A DNA stretch of 64,000 bases from Apoderus coryli. Lineage: Eukaryota > Arthropoda > Insecta > Coleoptera > Attelabidae. The stretch covers positions 19,158,001 to 19,222,000 of the forward strand of contig OU452204.1 in assembly GCA_911728435.2 (NCBI GenBank), given 5' to 3'. The position numbers and the translations under genes are program-made. Position 1 is the stretch's first letter; each line of letters starts with the position of its first letter. Shown here one piece after another: positions 1-11,623 of this stretch. The notes under the pieces are model-generated. The model made no database searches. It was given only the letters and a program-made list of their open reading frames with translations, and was not told the DNA's origin.

Positions 1-1160
1 GATTTGTCGCGATTAGATGGTTTGCAAAAGTAGATGGAGTATTAAAAATATAATTATATTATAATAATATTATTTAATTTTGTGGAGTTTATTTTGATTT
101 TGTTGAGTTCATTTTGATATTAAAATACAGTTTGCTAACGAAAAGTTTATTAATGCTGTGTACTAAGGACCAGATTTGCCCTAAAATTTTCAAACTCCAA
201 TTTCTCGAAAACCTTTAAGTTTTTCGAGAAGAAACAAGTATGCCTTTTTTATGTAGAAAACTGTATTTTATCACATTTTTGACACACGTGGAATAAAAGT
301 CAGAAGAAAAAAAAGTTAGGTTTTAATAAGGCAAGGGTCCCCCCCGCTTACCCGCCTATGGCCATCTTTTTTTATTCAATTTCATGTCAGTTTACGACAT
401 TAAACTATCTTTGTAGATAAGGACTTTTCGAAAAATTACAAATTAGGTTTTTTTCATGATTAAACGTCCCCAATTTGCTCACACATTTTGACCACCTATT
501 TTAGAAACACCTTGTATAATGTAAATGAACGTATTCAATTTACTCCTGGGTACTTTGTATGCAAAATAATGTCGCAATAATAATCATCGTACCTAATAAC
601 ACGTACTAATAATAAGAAAATTGTCCCATGCTGTCTGTACTGTTAGTTGCCGTAAATTAATTTAATTAATAAAGCCGCCAGTTGAGGCGATACGCGTATT
701 TCTTCTCGGCTGTCGTTCCGTCGTAATCATCCAGCAGTAAACTGTCAACATAAACGTTTATTACAGGTTAAACTTCTTATAAACGCTTCTCCACTTTACA
801 ACCAATTACCTGCGACTATTACTATCGTTAAACGTGTAAACAGCATCATGCCACCAGTGGCGTCGATACACAAATGGGCTCGACCAACGAGAATCACAAA
901 AAATATTTAAAATATCTGAGTTTTCTTATTCTCGAGGAACTTATTTAATTTATACCTATTACCTAATTTGTTATTGAAATAAAACTGTATCATCCATTAC
1001 ATTTTAATTGACGAAGACATATTTCGACTTCATTTCCCTCCGAGCATTGGAACTTTTATTTTTTTAAAAGGATACTAAAGTCGTTAGTTTTTTTGCCTTA
1101 AAATGAGACCGATTATGGGGATGTTTGTGGAGCGTTGATTTTTAAACCGCTCTGCAACAG
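1..1160. other. No gene recognised
   Basis: AT-rich non-coding DNA. Positions about 665-895 are less AT-rich than the surroundings but hold no frame I can identify. Confidence 0.5.
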
Positions 1161-1420
1161 GCTTCTTCTTCTTCAAGTGCCTTGTCCTCCTCGAACGTTG
1201 GCAATCATTAGCGTTCTCTGTATTTTGTCGACCGCTTTTCTAGAGAGACTTGTAGTCTCACCATACCATTCTACAGTCACGATATTCTTAGACGGCCGGG
1301 TCTTCTCTGCCTTCAATTTTTCCTTCTGTTATTAATTTGAGAAGTCCGTATTTGTCGTTTCTGGGAATGACTTCGAGATCCTTTGACATTCTCACAGTGT
1401 TTGTATGATCAATTACATAG
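1161..1420 (-). pseudogene. RTE-like LINE, C-terminal end with GAA-type tail
   Basis: Read on the minus strand this gives the extreme C-terminus of a LINE polyprotein of the kind that ends KIEGR...GRP...EWYG...MIANVRGGQGT followed by stop. Visible pieces are LLKLITEGKIEGR and, after a frameshift, VEWYGETTSL and MIANVRGGQGT. The stop codon lies at 1173-1175 and is followed directly by repeats of GAA, the microsatellite-like tail expected of RTE-type elements. Everything upstream in the element (endonuclease, RT core) is missing, so this is a 5'-truncated and frameshifted copy. The family is inferred from the C-terminal motif; the reading is similar to the relic at 25.4 kb. Confidence 0.6.
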
Positions 1421-1455
1421 AATTTCAAATAATTATCCACAAGTTCGTCGTTATA

Positions 1456-2479
1456 CACTGTGTCCAAGATAAGAATGGGATAGCATTGGAAACGGTAGGT
1501 CTTACAATGTTGGTTACATTAAGGAAAAGTTGTTCAATTTAAGTACCTTTTAAAAGCGGTTTTCGAGATTTAAAAAAAAAGACAATTTTTTGCGATTTTA
1601 GTTTTTATTTATTTCTGCCATTATTTTTAGAGATATAAAAAAATGAAACACACTTCTTATTGAAACTTTGTGATGAGAAAAAGATAGCATTTACAAATTT
1701 TCACTACGACGTTTCATTTTTGAAAAACGATCATCAACTTAGGTGGTATATAATAATAATAATAAAGGACTTTATTAAGGGCGAGTTTCAGTTCAGTGTC
1801 AGATGCCACTGTCTGTTCAGCCAACCCAATAAGCACATGTAATGATTTAAATAATTTTTTTATTCAAGAAAAATATAGCCATAGTTTGGCGCTTACCTGA
1901 CTGAATGCAGAGTAGTAGGTTTTGCAAAAACATTCTTTCGTCGTTACTCACAATTATTTATTATTATTTGCCAATTTATTTTTCTCTCAGTTACAAAATT
2001 TTATTCTGTACGCGGTGTTTTTAAATTTAGTTGAACTTTTAGTGCTTTTTGAAATTATTAAAAAAACGTCATTCTCAGATGAATGTTTGACGCAAAATAA
2101 GTGGCAAACTATGGAGATTTTTCTTGAATAAGATTAAATAACAGCTAAAAACTTGTTTAAACCATTACATGTGATATACCGCCTATTTTTGAATTGAAAA
2201 TGGCTTTAAATTTAACAATAAAAAATCCAGGGCCGTATTTAAAAAAATGAAGTAGTAAAAAAAATACAGGTCTTTTATTATTATTATGATTTTTCAAAAA
2301 CCAAACGTCGGTAGTGAACATTTGTAAACGCTATCTTTTTCTCCTCAAAAAGTAGCAATGAGGAAGTGCTTTTCATTTTTTTATATCTGTAAAAATAATG
2401 TCAGAAATAAATAAAAACTAAAATCTCAAAAACTCCTACAGTTTCCAAGATTCCAATGCTGCTGATCTTGGACGGAGTG
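1456..2479. mobile_element. Fold-back element family A, copy 1
   Basis: The two ends are inverted copies of each other. The left end starts CACTGTGTCCAAGAT and the right end, reversed, starts CACTCCGTCCAAGAT. Both are flanked by TA, as expected for a Tc1/mariner-type target. The arms run several hundred bases, including the stretch with CGATTTTAGTTTTTATT and AAAAAGATAGC. No transposase is present, so it is a non-autonomous hairpin-forming element. Other copies are at 21909-22683 and 23934-24596. Short frames inside are not genes. Confidence 0.8.
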
Positions 2480-2739
2480 TATACGGATTTCTTTCGTACG
2501 CAGGGGCAGAATAAACTGAATATTTATTAACGAAATCAGAACAAAGTGGTTTAAAGAAAATATCTTAACGCTTATGATGTTTTCTAGTCGAGATCGATAA
2601 CCTAACTGTTGGGCATCGTCAACATCAGTTCGAATCAATTAATATCTGTGTGGGAATCATTGGCAATTGTTTGGACAAGTTTACTTGGAGCTCCTCCAAA
2701 ATGCTTTCGGGGTTTTAATCGATAATTTACTTGCTTAAA

Positions 2740-2852
2740 CGTATTTCACCGAAACTTAGGACGACATATTGCCTGGCCTCTTCGACTTAACTCCGATGGA
2801 TTTCTATTTATGGGAACATCTCAACACCTTGGTTTTTAGTTGAGTCAATATA
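2740..2852 (+). pseudogene. Mariner-like transposase C-terminal scrap
   Basis: A frame spanning this stretch reads FDLTPMDFYLWEHLNTLVF, preceded in another frame by RHIAWPL. This matches the third catalytic-aspartate block (WPPRSPDLTPxDFxLWG) of insect mariner-like transposases. Frameshifted and isolated; the rest of the gene is not recognisable next to it. Confidence 0.55.
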
Positions 2853-3365
2853 AATCATTTGAGCAGTATTTTAAGCTTATAGGTACGACTGTTTCTAGTT
2901 AAAAATTTAAACCACACCGTATTTTCAAATAACCAAATGTGGACTTTTTCATTAACCATTTTAAAACAATTAACCAGGCTAAAAGTGTCACAAATAGCGA
3001 TTCTCTAATGGTTTATTAATGCATTTTGCTGCAACCCGTATCACTTTTATTTTCATATAAATATTTACTAAAACGCATTGTATTTTATTATATGGCACAT
3101 CGCGGAAATACCGGGGAGTTGGTATTATATATACTCGTATATACAATATCTATCTATCCATGTGAATGTGTTAAATAAAATGCTTTCTGTTTGGTAGTGG
3201 CGATTTACAGCGTATGCTATTTAAACTGGTCCCGCATATAATATGTATTAACAGTTTTAAACATACCTACATACAAATAGAACACTAATTGTGATTAATT
3301 ATAGGTATATTCCATGTCAATATTAAATTAAATTACATGTTTTCTCGAAGAGAAGTAGACATTAC

Positions 3366-3655
3366 TTTTTTCTACGACTGTCTTTAAATGCCTTTATTCT
3401 ATGTTCAATCATGATTTGAAAATGTAGTACATTGTAATGCTGTTTTTCATTTACCCGTGCACAATAAATATTTCCCACTAGTTGCTAGGCACGGGTAAAT
3501 TTCCTGGTAATGACAAAAGCATTGAAACAGTCGTAGAAAAAGTATAGTGTGAAACTCACATGAAATGACCATTTCCTACTCGTATAATATGCAGCACTCG
3601 CCTGCGGCTCATGCTGCAAACGATCATACTCGTAGGAAATATATCTCATTTCATG
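3366..3655. repeat. Two adjacent nested palindromes
   Basis: Outer arms 3366-3391 and 3519-3542 share TTTTTCTACGACTGT and its complement. Inside them, ATTTACCCGTGC at 3449-3460 pairs with 3489-3500. A second hairpin follows, with arms 3559-3582 and 3630-3655 (CATGAAATGA...) and an inner pair TGCAGCA at 3590-3596 with TGCTGCA at 3612-3618. The layout fits small inverted-repeat transposons. No coding sequence. Confidence 0.65.
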
Positions 3656-3689
3656 TTCATTGGGATTAGGAGGTAAATAGATTTATTAA

Positions 3690-3880
3690 AGATGATCCTA
3701 CAAAGTGAAAATGAGAGGTCCAAGAATGGATTCCTGAGGTACTCCTGAGTAGACGTTATTAAATTTTACATGCAGTTTTCAATAAGTATACTATGATTGA
3801 CTGTGTCGAAAGCCTTTCTCAGGTTAGCGTATATGGCATCAATCTGGTTTCCGTCCCTTAGGTGCTTTGCTACCTACTCG
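3690..3880 (-). pseudogene. LINE reverse transcriptase, internally deleted
   Basis: On the minus strand the frame gives QIDAIYANLRKAFDTVNHSI, a near-typical RT domain A (D..KAFDTVNH). A little downstream, after a stop, it gives YSGVPQESILGPLIFTL, the domain B motif SGVPQGSxLGPLLF. The 30 to 40 residues normally between these blocks are mostly missing, so the copy is internally deleted as well as truncated. It belongs to the Jockey/CR1-type group of insect LINEs by motif; the lineage is not certain. Confidence 0.7.
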
Positions 3881-4094
3881 GAGCTAACACAAAGATTTGT
3901 AACTGTTTGTTCTTAATGACTAACAAAAATGATCTACAAAAGCAATCCCAGAAAGTGACTTTCAATTTCTTATCGCCTCAATGATGTCTTGTTCGCTCAC
4001 GTCCTCAACAGAAAACATTGGAAACTCAGAGCTCTCAGCACACCATTATTAGCAGCCGATGGATTATTTTTGATTGACAGTGGAATGTAATCTA

Positions 4095-4388
4095 ATTACA
4101 ATGAAACTCTTTATTCAAAGAGACATGTTTCGGAGTCCCAGCTCCATCATCAGCCTTAAAATATCGCAACTATGGTGGAATTAAATCCGCATATAGGCAA
4201 AACCCTTAACAGAGCGATATTTTAAGGCCGACGCTCTGTTAAGGGTTCTGCCTATATGCGGATTTAATTCCACCATAGTTGCGATATTTTAAGGCTGATG
4301 ATGGAGCTGGCATTCCGAAACATGTCCCTTTGAATAAAGATGTAAAAAAAAATTATTAATGGAGACGACGAAATTGTTTCATTGTAAT
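4095..4388. repeat. Near-perfect hairpin with hammerhead-like motif on both arms
   Basis: Left arm about 4110-4216 and right arm 4232-4340 are almost exact reverse complements, separated by about 15 bases. A further inverted pair, ATTACAATGAAAC, lies just outside (4095-4107 and about 4376-4388). Each arm carries CTGATGAT, a GGAG stem, then CGAAAC: minus strand 4127-4153 and plus strand 4295-4321. The plus-strand arm ends with a GAATAAAG sequence. The structure looks like two head-to-head ends of a Penelope-type element without the body. Confidence 0.8.
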
Positions 4389-5379
4389 TATTTTTGATTA
4401 TTTTTATAGGAATTTGTCATCTTATTTTTTGCATGTTCTATCGGCATAAGAGAGATTTTCACAGTTTCCGGGACACCCTGTATTGAAATATTTATTTTTT
4501 AACGTTCAGTTAGTTCAAATTTAAAAAAAAATCTAAAAGGTAGTTGTTTACATTCTGCGTTTTCTGTTTTGTTATCTGGAATAGGTACCTATTTGAAACT
4601 ACAAAGCATCGTGTTCTTTTTTAGAATTCTCGATGCATAGCCGACTTTCTGTCATATTATAATAAAAATATGTGTTTTTTGTGCTTATTTTATTCAGTAC
4701 ACAATTATTTCGCGACGTGTAGGGACATGTTTTGACGAATCTCTTAAATTGTGATCAAGGAATATTGTAATATTTAGTGGATATAATTACGCCGAGGGTC
4801 GTCGCGTAATATTTATGTGCGTACTACAAAAAATCGGTATAATAATTTCTAATCTTGTTGGGATACTCAGTGTTTAAATGCAAATGTGTTATAATGTAAT
4901 CTATAATAGTGAACAATTTAGTGCTTGGAATTATGTAAAGATTGGTTACAAAAAGAAGGAGTATGAGGTGTAAGTAATTTTAATTTTTTAAATATCTTTT
5001 ATTTTGCTTGTCTTGGGCTGAGCAAAAATTTTTTTAATAATAGTGTCATGTCGATTTTTTTTTCAACGTTTCGACAAGACTTAGCTTTTCTTTTTTTTTT
5101 TAAGAAGTTCTTGAATTATAATTTTACAATCATTTTTAATTGTTTGTGTTGACGTAATGATTTATGCACTTGTATGTATGTAATTACATTTCTTACTGTA
5201 TTCTTGTTTAAGTGGTTTATGTTACTGATTGTATTATGGTACGCGTCTTATATAATTTATCCAAAAGTAAAGCTTCAATTTCCATGGATTTTTTTAACGG
5301 AAATCAATTGCCGTTGAATTTTAGGGTTGTTTTCTTAAAGTTTTACCTCAAAGGTTCACAAGCTTTTTTTCTTGGAATT
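4389..5379. other. No gene recognised
   Basis: AT-rich, no recognisable coding sequence or element. Confidence 0.5.
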
Positions 5380-6770
5380 AAAATAAAGAGAAATACGATT
5401 AATTTGACTTCAGAAATGAGTTCTACAGATCAACATATACGTTGACCTTTAAATATATGTGAATTTTGAGCTGTTTTATATTTTAGTTTATTTAGTAGAA
5501 TTTTTACGATTTTTTCATGTTTTTTCTTTAATTAAAAAATAAAATAAAGAGAAATACGCTTAATTTGACATCAGAAATGAGTTCTACGGATCAAAATATA
5601 CGTTGACCTTTAAATACATGTGAATTTTGAGCTGTTTTATATTGTAATTAATCGTATTTATTTTATTTTCTAATTAAAGAAAAAACATGAAAAAATTGTA
5701 AAAATCCTACTAAATAACCTAAAATATAAAACAGCTCAAAATTCACATGTATTTAAAGGTCAACGTATATTTTGAGCCGTAGAAGTCATTTCTGAAGTCA
5801 AATTAATCGTATTTCTCTTTATTTTATTTTTTAATTAAAGAAAAAACATGAAAAAAAAAAGTCTATTTAGTATAATTTTTACTATTTTTTCATGTTTTTT
5901 TTTTAATTAAAAAATAAAAGAAAAAGAAATACGATTAATTTGACTTCAGAAATGAGTTCTACAGATTTGGGCTTTAAGTACATGTGAATTTTGAGCTGTT
6001 TTATATTTTAGTTTATTTAGTAGAATTTTTACGATTTTTTCATGTTTTTTTTTTTGAATTAAAAAATAAAAGAAAAAGAAATACGATTAATTTTACTTCA
6101 GAAATGAGTTCTACAGATTTGGGCTTTAAGTACATGTGAATTTTGAGCTGTTTTATATTTTAGTTTATTTAGTAGAATTTTTACGATTTTTTCATGTTTT
6201 TTCTTTAATTAAAAAATAAAATAAAGAGAAATACGATTAATTTGACTTCAGAAATGAGTTCTACGGATCAAAATACACGTTGACCTTTGAATACATGTGA
6301 ATTTTGAGCTGTTTTATATTGTAATTACTCGTATTTATTTTAATGTTTAAATGAAAGTCGAATCTCCACAAAATAAATTTTTACTTACCATTTTATGGAA
6401 AAATATTTGAATTATAAAAAAATTTTTAATTAATTTTTTTTTTCGTATTTATTTTATTTTCTAATTAAAGAAAAAACATGAAAATATCGTAAAAATCCTA
6501 CTAAATAACCTAAAATATAAAACAGCTCAAAATTCACATGTATTTAAAGGTCAACATTTTGATCCGTAGAACTCATTTCTGAAGTCAAATTAATCGTATT
6601 TCTCTTTATTTTATTTTATAATTAAAGAAAAAACATGAAAAAAAAAAAGTTCATTTAGTATAATTTTTCCGATTTTTTCATGTTTTTTCTTTAATTAAAA
6701 AATAAAATAAAGAGAAATTCGATTAATTTGACTTCAGAAATGAGTTCTCAAATCAAAATATATGTTGACA
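5380..6770. repeat. Cluster of direct and inverted copies of one unit of about 160-180 bp
   Basis: The unit contains GAAATACGATTAATTTGAC, TCAGAAATGAGTTCTAC, GTGAATTTTGAGCTG, TTTAGTAGAATTTTTACG and CATGTTTTTTCTTTAATTA. Plus-orientation copies start near 5390, 5551, 5926, 6078, 6238 and 6714. Minus-orientation copies lie around 5650-5835 and 6430-6625. A 100-base insert at about 6345-6440 breaks the pattern and resembles the arm of the element at 53.7 kb. No coding capacity. Confidence 0.85.
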
Positions 6771-7871
6771 ACAAATACCAGTAACACTGTATAATAAATA
6801 TTAAAATATAATACTATATAGGGTGTTGCATTAAAATAAGAAAGTTGTTTTCAACTTCCGGATATTCCGGAAGTCGTACAAATGTGAATTTGCGCAAAAT
6901 TCCTAATGTACCATCAACCAGCAATCATCCTGTATTTATATATGAATATATACCTCGCTATACCACCCCTAGTACAATAAATAAACAGACGCAAAACTTG
7001 CAAGTTAATATTTGTGCCGGGGCAACAACTTCAAATACGGGGAATTTCCTAAAGTAATTAAATACGACGACTAAACGTAAAATTAAATTATTATTTTCCG
7101 GCTAGATTAAGTTCATTTACTTTTCGAAATTAATATAAATCTTAAGCAACACACAATATTTACACTTAACACAACTCGACATTGCCAAAATTTAATCGAA
7201 TATACAACCTTCTCTAGAAAGTTCCGAATTAAGTTATAATTGAGTTCATTAGTGCCTTGCATAAACTTTATAATATATACATATTATTATTAGTTCGGAC
7301 GAGGTTGTAGTGCTGGAGTAGACGCGTTTTATTCACTACAAACCCTGTATATTGTTCCACATGAATCTGGAAGATGTAATGTGCATGTAAAATACGATAA
7401 CCCTTTATGAAAATACAGTTTTCGTCCCCGCAAACTCCAGGTATGGATAGGTAGGTGCAAAATCCGCCCGGAGCCTCTACTGCGAACATTTGAAGGTCTA
7501 TTGTGGCTCATATCTATTTACATCTCATCTCGCAGCTCAATCTTCTTAATGAAGTCGATTATTTTCCTCGGTGAGCTTGTTTTTTCCCTCTTTAAACCTG
7601 AGTGGCCAAGGATTCAGCTCAGAGTTAGATTGTTAGAGGTCTCTTTTGGCAATTTCACACTGTGATGTGGATCTTCGCGCAAAGCTTGCTCAAGCTTTTA
7701 AGCACACAGATCAGTGACTGAAATATCGGCGTGTGGCGTGGGAACCCAAACATTGCGAAATTTTATACGTACTTCCTGGACTAGGAAAAGTTATTTAGAA
7801 TTGAAAGATCAAAATTTTAGATTTATGAGCCAATTTTTAGCTCTCCATATCATATATGTAATATATGTATA
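6771..7871. other. No gene recognised; one transposon-like end
   Basis: A short palindrome, CTTCCGGATATTCCGGAAG, sits near 6855 just after a GGGTGTTGCATT sequence of the type that ends many insect DNA transposons. The remainder shows nothing I can assign. Confidence 0.4.
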
Positions 7872-8689
7872 CAGGGTGACATAGAAAAAAGTACATTGCA
7901 TAGTGCCACACAATAGAGGCCACTAAAATAAGATTAAAAGTTCCCATGAACACGGATCCGCAAGGCCTTCGCTTAAAAGTTACGGGGTGTTGAATTTTAT
8001 TTTTTTAGTTTTTTGAATATCTTTAGCCAGAGACGCAAGAAATGTATAAAATGTGGTATACAGGGTTTTTTTATCATGCTAAATTCAAATATGATCTTAG
8101 TTTTGTGATTACTGATAGAGGGCGATACATACAGGGTTCCATCCTTATTGAATCGGTGGTAACTTTTTATACCTTTAACAATTATTACATTAGTTTGACA
8201 AGTGTCATTATGACACATTATTTAATTTTTACTTAGCATTGTTTTTGCAAAGGTTACTTTGGCGGTTTTTGAATAATTTGCGTGCATTGTCGGCTTTTAG
8301 ATGCATTTGTACTGGAACCATTGCTTCTAGCGACTTGGACAAGGTATACCTTTCTTAAGTATAAAAGAAGGGATAACAATTTTTTTCAGTCGAAAATGAC
8401 ATATACACTGTATGTATGCAAAAAAATTACGACCGATTCAATAGGGATGGAACCTTGTATGTAGCGCCCTCTATCAGTAATCACAAAACTAAGATCATAT
8501 TTGAATTTAGCATGATAAAAAACCCCTGTATACCACATTTTATCCATTTCTTGCGCCTCTGGCAAAAGATATTCAAATCTCCCAAAAAAAAAAAAATTAA
8601 AATTCAACACCCCGTATCTTTTAACCGAAGGCCTTGCGGACCCGTGTTCACGGGAACTTTTTTTCTTATTTTAGTGTCCTCTATTGTGT
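7872..8689. mobile_element. Fold-back element family B, copy 1 (right end lost)
   Basis: Starts CAGGGTGACATAGAAAAA after a TA. The first 330 bases (to about 8210) return inverted at about 8410-8689, and the middle 200 bases are single-copy. It is nearly identical to 58278-59123, which has both ends. Here the homology stops around 8689, so the outermost roughly 40 bases of the right arm are missing. The several short frames inside are by-products of the repeat. Confidence 0.85.
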
Positions 8690-8759
8690 ATATGGAGACT
8701 ATTAGTTTCATGAAAAATTTTTTTTTTTTTTTTAATTTCACCGGAAATACTGGTTTTTA

Positions 8760-9650
8760 GTCATTTTATACATAAATAAGTAGTTTTAAAAAAAATATTG
8801 AACATAAAATATTAGACCACATTGGCGTTCGAAAATAGTGTAAAATGGGGTAAAAAAGATTTAAAAAAAAACGTATTTCTTAAACATAGCAGAAATATTT
8901 ACTAGTTATTTATAGTTTTGATAGAATATAACCTATAAAATGTGTCATAAATAACTTACTTTCATAGGCGTTCGTAAATAGTGGAAAAGGAGTCAAAACA
9001 TAAAAAATATATATTTTCTAAACTTATTCGAAATATGGAATAATTTTTTATAGTTGTGATACAATATAAGCTAAAAAATATTCCATAACAGAATTGGTTC
9101 ACACAGGCGTTCGAAAATAGTTTAAAAAAAAGGGTCAAAAACGAAAAAAAAAAAAACGTTTCCCAAATATACCAGAAAAATTGGCTAATTATATATAACT
9201 TCGATATAAGATAACCTAGAAAATGCAGCATAAAATTTTTATTTACATAGGCGTTCGTAAATAGTAGAAAAGAGGGTAAAATAAAAAAAAATAATTAAAA
9301 TGTAAATTTTTTATGTTTAACTAGTTGAATTGGTGTTAAAAATACACGACAAAAATTAATGTACCATAGGCGTCCGTGAAAATTCTATAGAAGGGCCACA
9401 AAAAAAATGTATCCGTGATAACTCAAAAACCACTGAACGGATTTTAACCATATTTGGAACAAAAATACTACAGGATATTTATAGGTGGTGATTAACATTG
9501 AGCGTAGGCAAGGGGAATAAAAGAGGGTTCAAAAATTTAAAAAAATCATAGTTCTTAAACTTATCCGAAATACGGAATAATTTTTCATAGTTTTAATAGA
9601 ATATAACCTAAAAAATGTTACATAAATGAACTGGATTTTTATTTGTGTCT
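8760..9650. repeat. Tandem array, unit about 120-150 bp
   Basis: A unit marked by GGCGTTCGAAAATAGT (or GTAAATAGT) begins at 8824, 8967, 9116, 9250 and, degenerate (GGCGTCCGTGAAAATT), at 9369. Spacings are 143, 149, 134 and 119 bases. Each unit continues with an A-rich stretch, a TTCTTAAAC-like block, ATAGAATATAACCTA and CATAAAT. Copies are diverged, so the array is old. A related single unit is at 29035-29200. Confidence 0.8.
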
Positions 9651-10523
9651 CAGCGGGTAGTTCACGGGGGACAAAAACGTTTTTTGATCGTTTCAAAACC
9701 ATCATAATATTTATAATTTTTATTTTGTTCAAATAAAACGTTATTAAATTCAAATTCTTTCTACAATACCTGCCTGCAAGCCTTTGACCTACCATTTTCC
9801 ATGCATATGAATGGATAACACTCGAGATAACAATTGGCAATTGACCATAAACCAATGAAAAGTAACCCAACCCAAACTATGGAAGTGGCTGAAATTCTTA
9901 GTGGGTCATTCTATGGCCTTTTGCATACATTTTGAGGTTTTATTACTCTACTTACACATCCGAAAAAGATTGTAGCTGACACCAACAAATTCTTAATTGG
10001 TTTAAGGGTATAACAGATATGTCTAGCTTCAGTTCCAGTATATTATGAAGCAATTGCAAGGATTGTAAGGCACTAAATCACCTTCAAGAACGATGATATT
10101 TGCATATTAATGCATTTATTTGGGCAAATACCTCCCTGACTGCAAAAAGAAGCCATTCCATATAGCAGTGTTCAATATAATATGCAAATGAGGCGTTATG
10201 TTAAATTATTAAAGATTGCGCTCCATACACTTCCTAGTCGTGTCTTAAAATTTCTAACAATAACAGAATAGAAACAGAAAATAATGCCTGTCTGGTGGTC
10301 AAGATATGTAATGATATAGACCGTTTTCCCATGTCTAAGCGTCGTTTATTGAATCGTAATGCCATTTTGACCTTTCTGTTTTCAAAACTAGATAATACAA
10401 TTGTTAATATTGTAACGAATACTTATACAAATTTGTTAATTATGATGTGCAACCACAATAACGTGACTAACTTAAGTTGCTTGCTTGTTGTTAATTTTTT
10501 ACTATAATTTCCATTTATTTCTA
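9651..10523. other. No gene recognised
   Basis: No recognisable frame or element in this AT-rich stretch. Confidence 0.45.
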
Positions 10524-10784
10524 AAGGGTGTCCCAAAATTGACGCAAGATTTGATTAAAGAACACACACTTTTTAGGCTTTTGATTGTAAGTTTTTTTAT
10601 TGAATCATAAAGTACATAGGATAGAGGTTATTTATGGAATAACACATTGGGCAAATGGCCTCCACGGCTTTGCATACACATACGCACTCGTTTGTCGAAA
10701 TTTTCCATGACCGTTCTTCATAAATGTGGCTAAATTTCGTTGATGCAGCGTTGAATCTGCTCCTTTAATGCAATAATTTGCTCC
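10524..10784 (-). pseudogene. Mariner-like transposase C-terminus and 3' terminal repeat
   Basis: Minus-strand translation gives MENFDKRVRMCMQSRGGHLP and then NVLFHK before the stop. This is the usual C-terminus (SRGGHLPDVLFH) of a large insect family of Tc1/mariner transposases. Just beyond lies GGGTGTCCCAAAATTGACG following a TA, which fits the outer end of the element. Upstream the copy breaks off into an unrelated repeat at 10785, so no catalytic residues remain. One in-frame stop is seen earlier in the piece. Confidence 0.7.
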
Positions 10785-11623
10785 GGAAAATCTGATAATT
10801 TGCTTTCAATAAATTTGTTTGAAATAAATATTTATTTCTTCAAACATATTTTTTTCTAGAAATTAATTTACAAATATTTTTGTTAATAAAACTATTGGAA
10901 CTGTTTGGATGAATTGTTCAAAAAACACCTACACACGTAATAATTTGGATATTGTTTCATTTTGAACACCCTGTAGATCTAAAACTGGAATATTATAGAA
11001 TTACTAATACAGAAATATATTTTTTCATATTTAAAAGCAGACATAAATTATACATGTTGTGCTACACTGAAAAAAAGATTTCTTTGGATAAAAAAAAAAT
11101 GGAGTTGAACCAAACAAATATTTCTTGGGTATACGACAAACAACCCATGTACTTGAGACAAATATATGGTTTATTTGAAATACTATTTGATTTAAATAAA
11201 TATTTATTTGACTTAGTACTTATACTTACTTGTTAACAAGGCCGGAAAATGTAAGGATATATTTATTTGCTTGAACGAACTAGAGTTATTTAGAAGAAAG
11301 ATTCCATGTACTTGGCCCAAAGGTGCTGCTACTTGGAATAAATAAATATTTGTTTATTCTGAATAAACATTTTTTTATATTAAATATGTAATTTGTTCTA
11401 TCCAAACAAATAATTTCCTTCGGAAAATCTGATAGTTTGCTTCCAATAAATACTTTCTTTGTTACAAATAAATATTTGTTTCTTCAAACATATTGTTTTC
11501 TAAATATTAATTTACAAATATTTTTTTAATAAAACTATTGGAACTGTTTGGATGAATTGTTCAAAAAACACCTACACATGTAATAATTTGGAGATTGTTT
11601 CATTTTGAACACCCTGTAGATCT
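10785..11623. repeat. Direct repeat pair of about 200 bp
   Basis: 10785-10980 and 11422-11623 are diverged direct copies (shared: CTATTGGAACTGTTTGGATG, GAATTGTTCAAAAAACACCT and a common end CACCCTGTAGATCT). They enclose about 440 bases without homology to known genes. The two copies could be ends of one element or two monomers of a long-period repeat. Confidence 0.7.

Noticed and set aside
665..895. Possible host first exon or promoter in less AT-rich sequence
   Set aside because: No open frame, splice pattern or core promoter elements could be supported.
8042..8760. Several overlapping frames on both strands (and again at 58403-59071)
   Set aside because: They repeat the same sequence on opposite strands because the locus is an inverted repeat; no protein family is recognised.
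10785..11623. LTR retrotransposon
   Set aside because: The direct repeats lack TG...CA ends, no primer-binding site or polypurine tract is visible, and no gag-pol sequence lies between.
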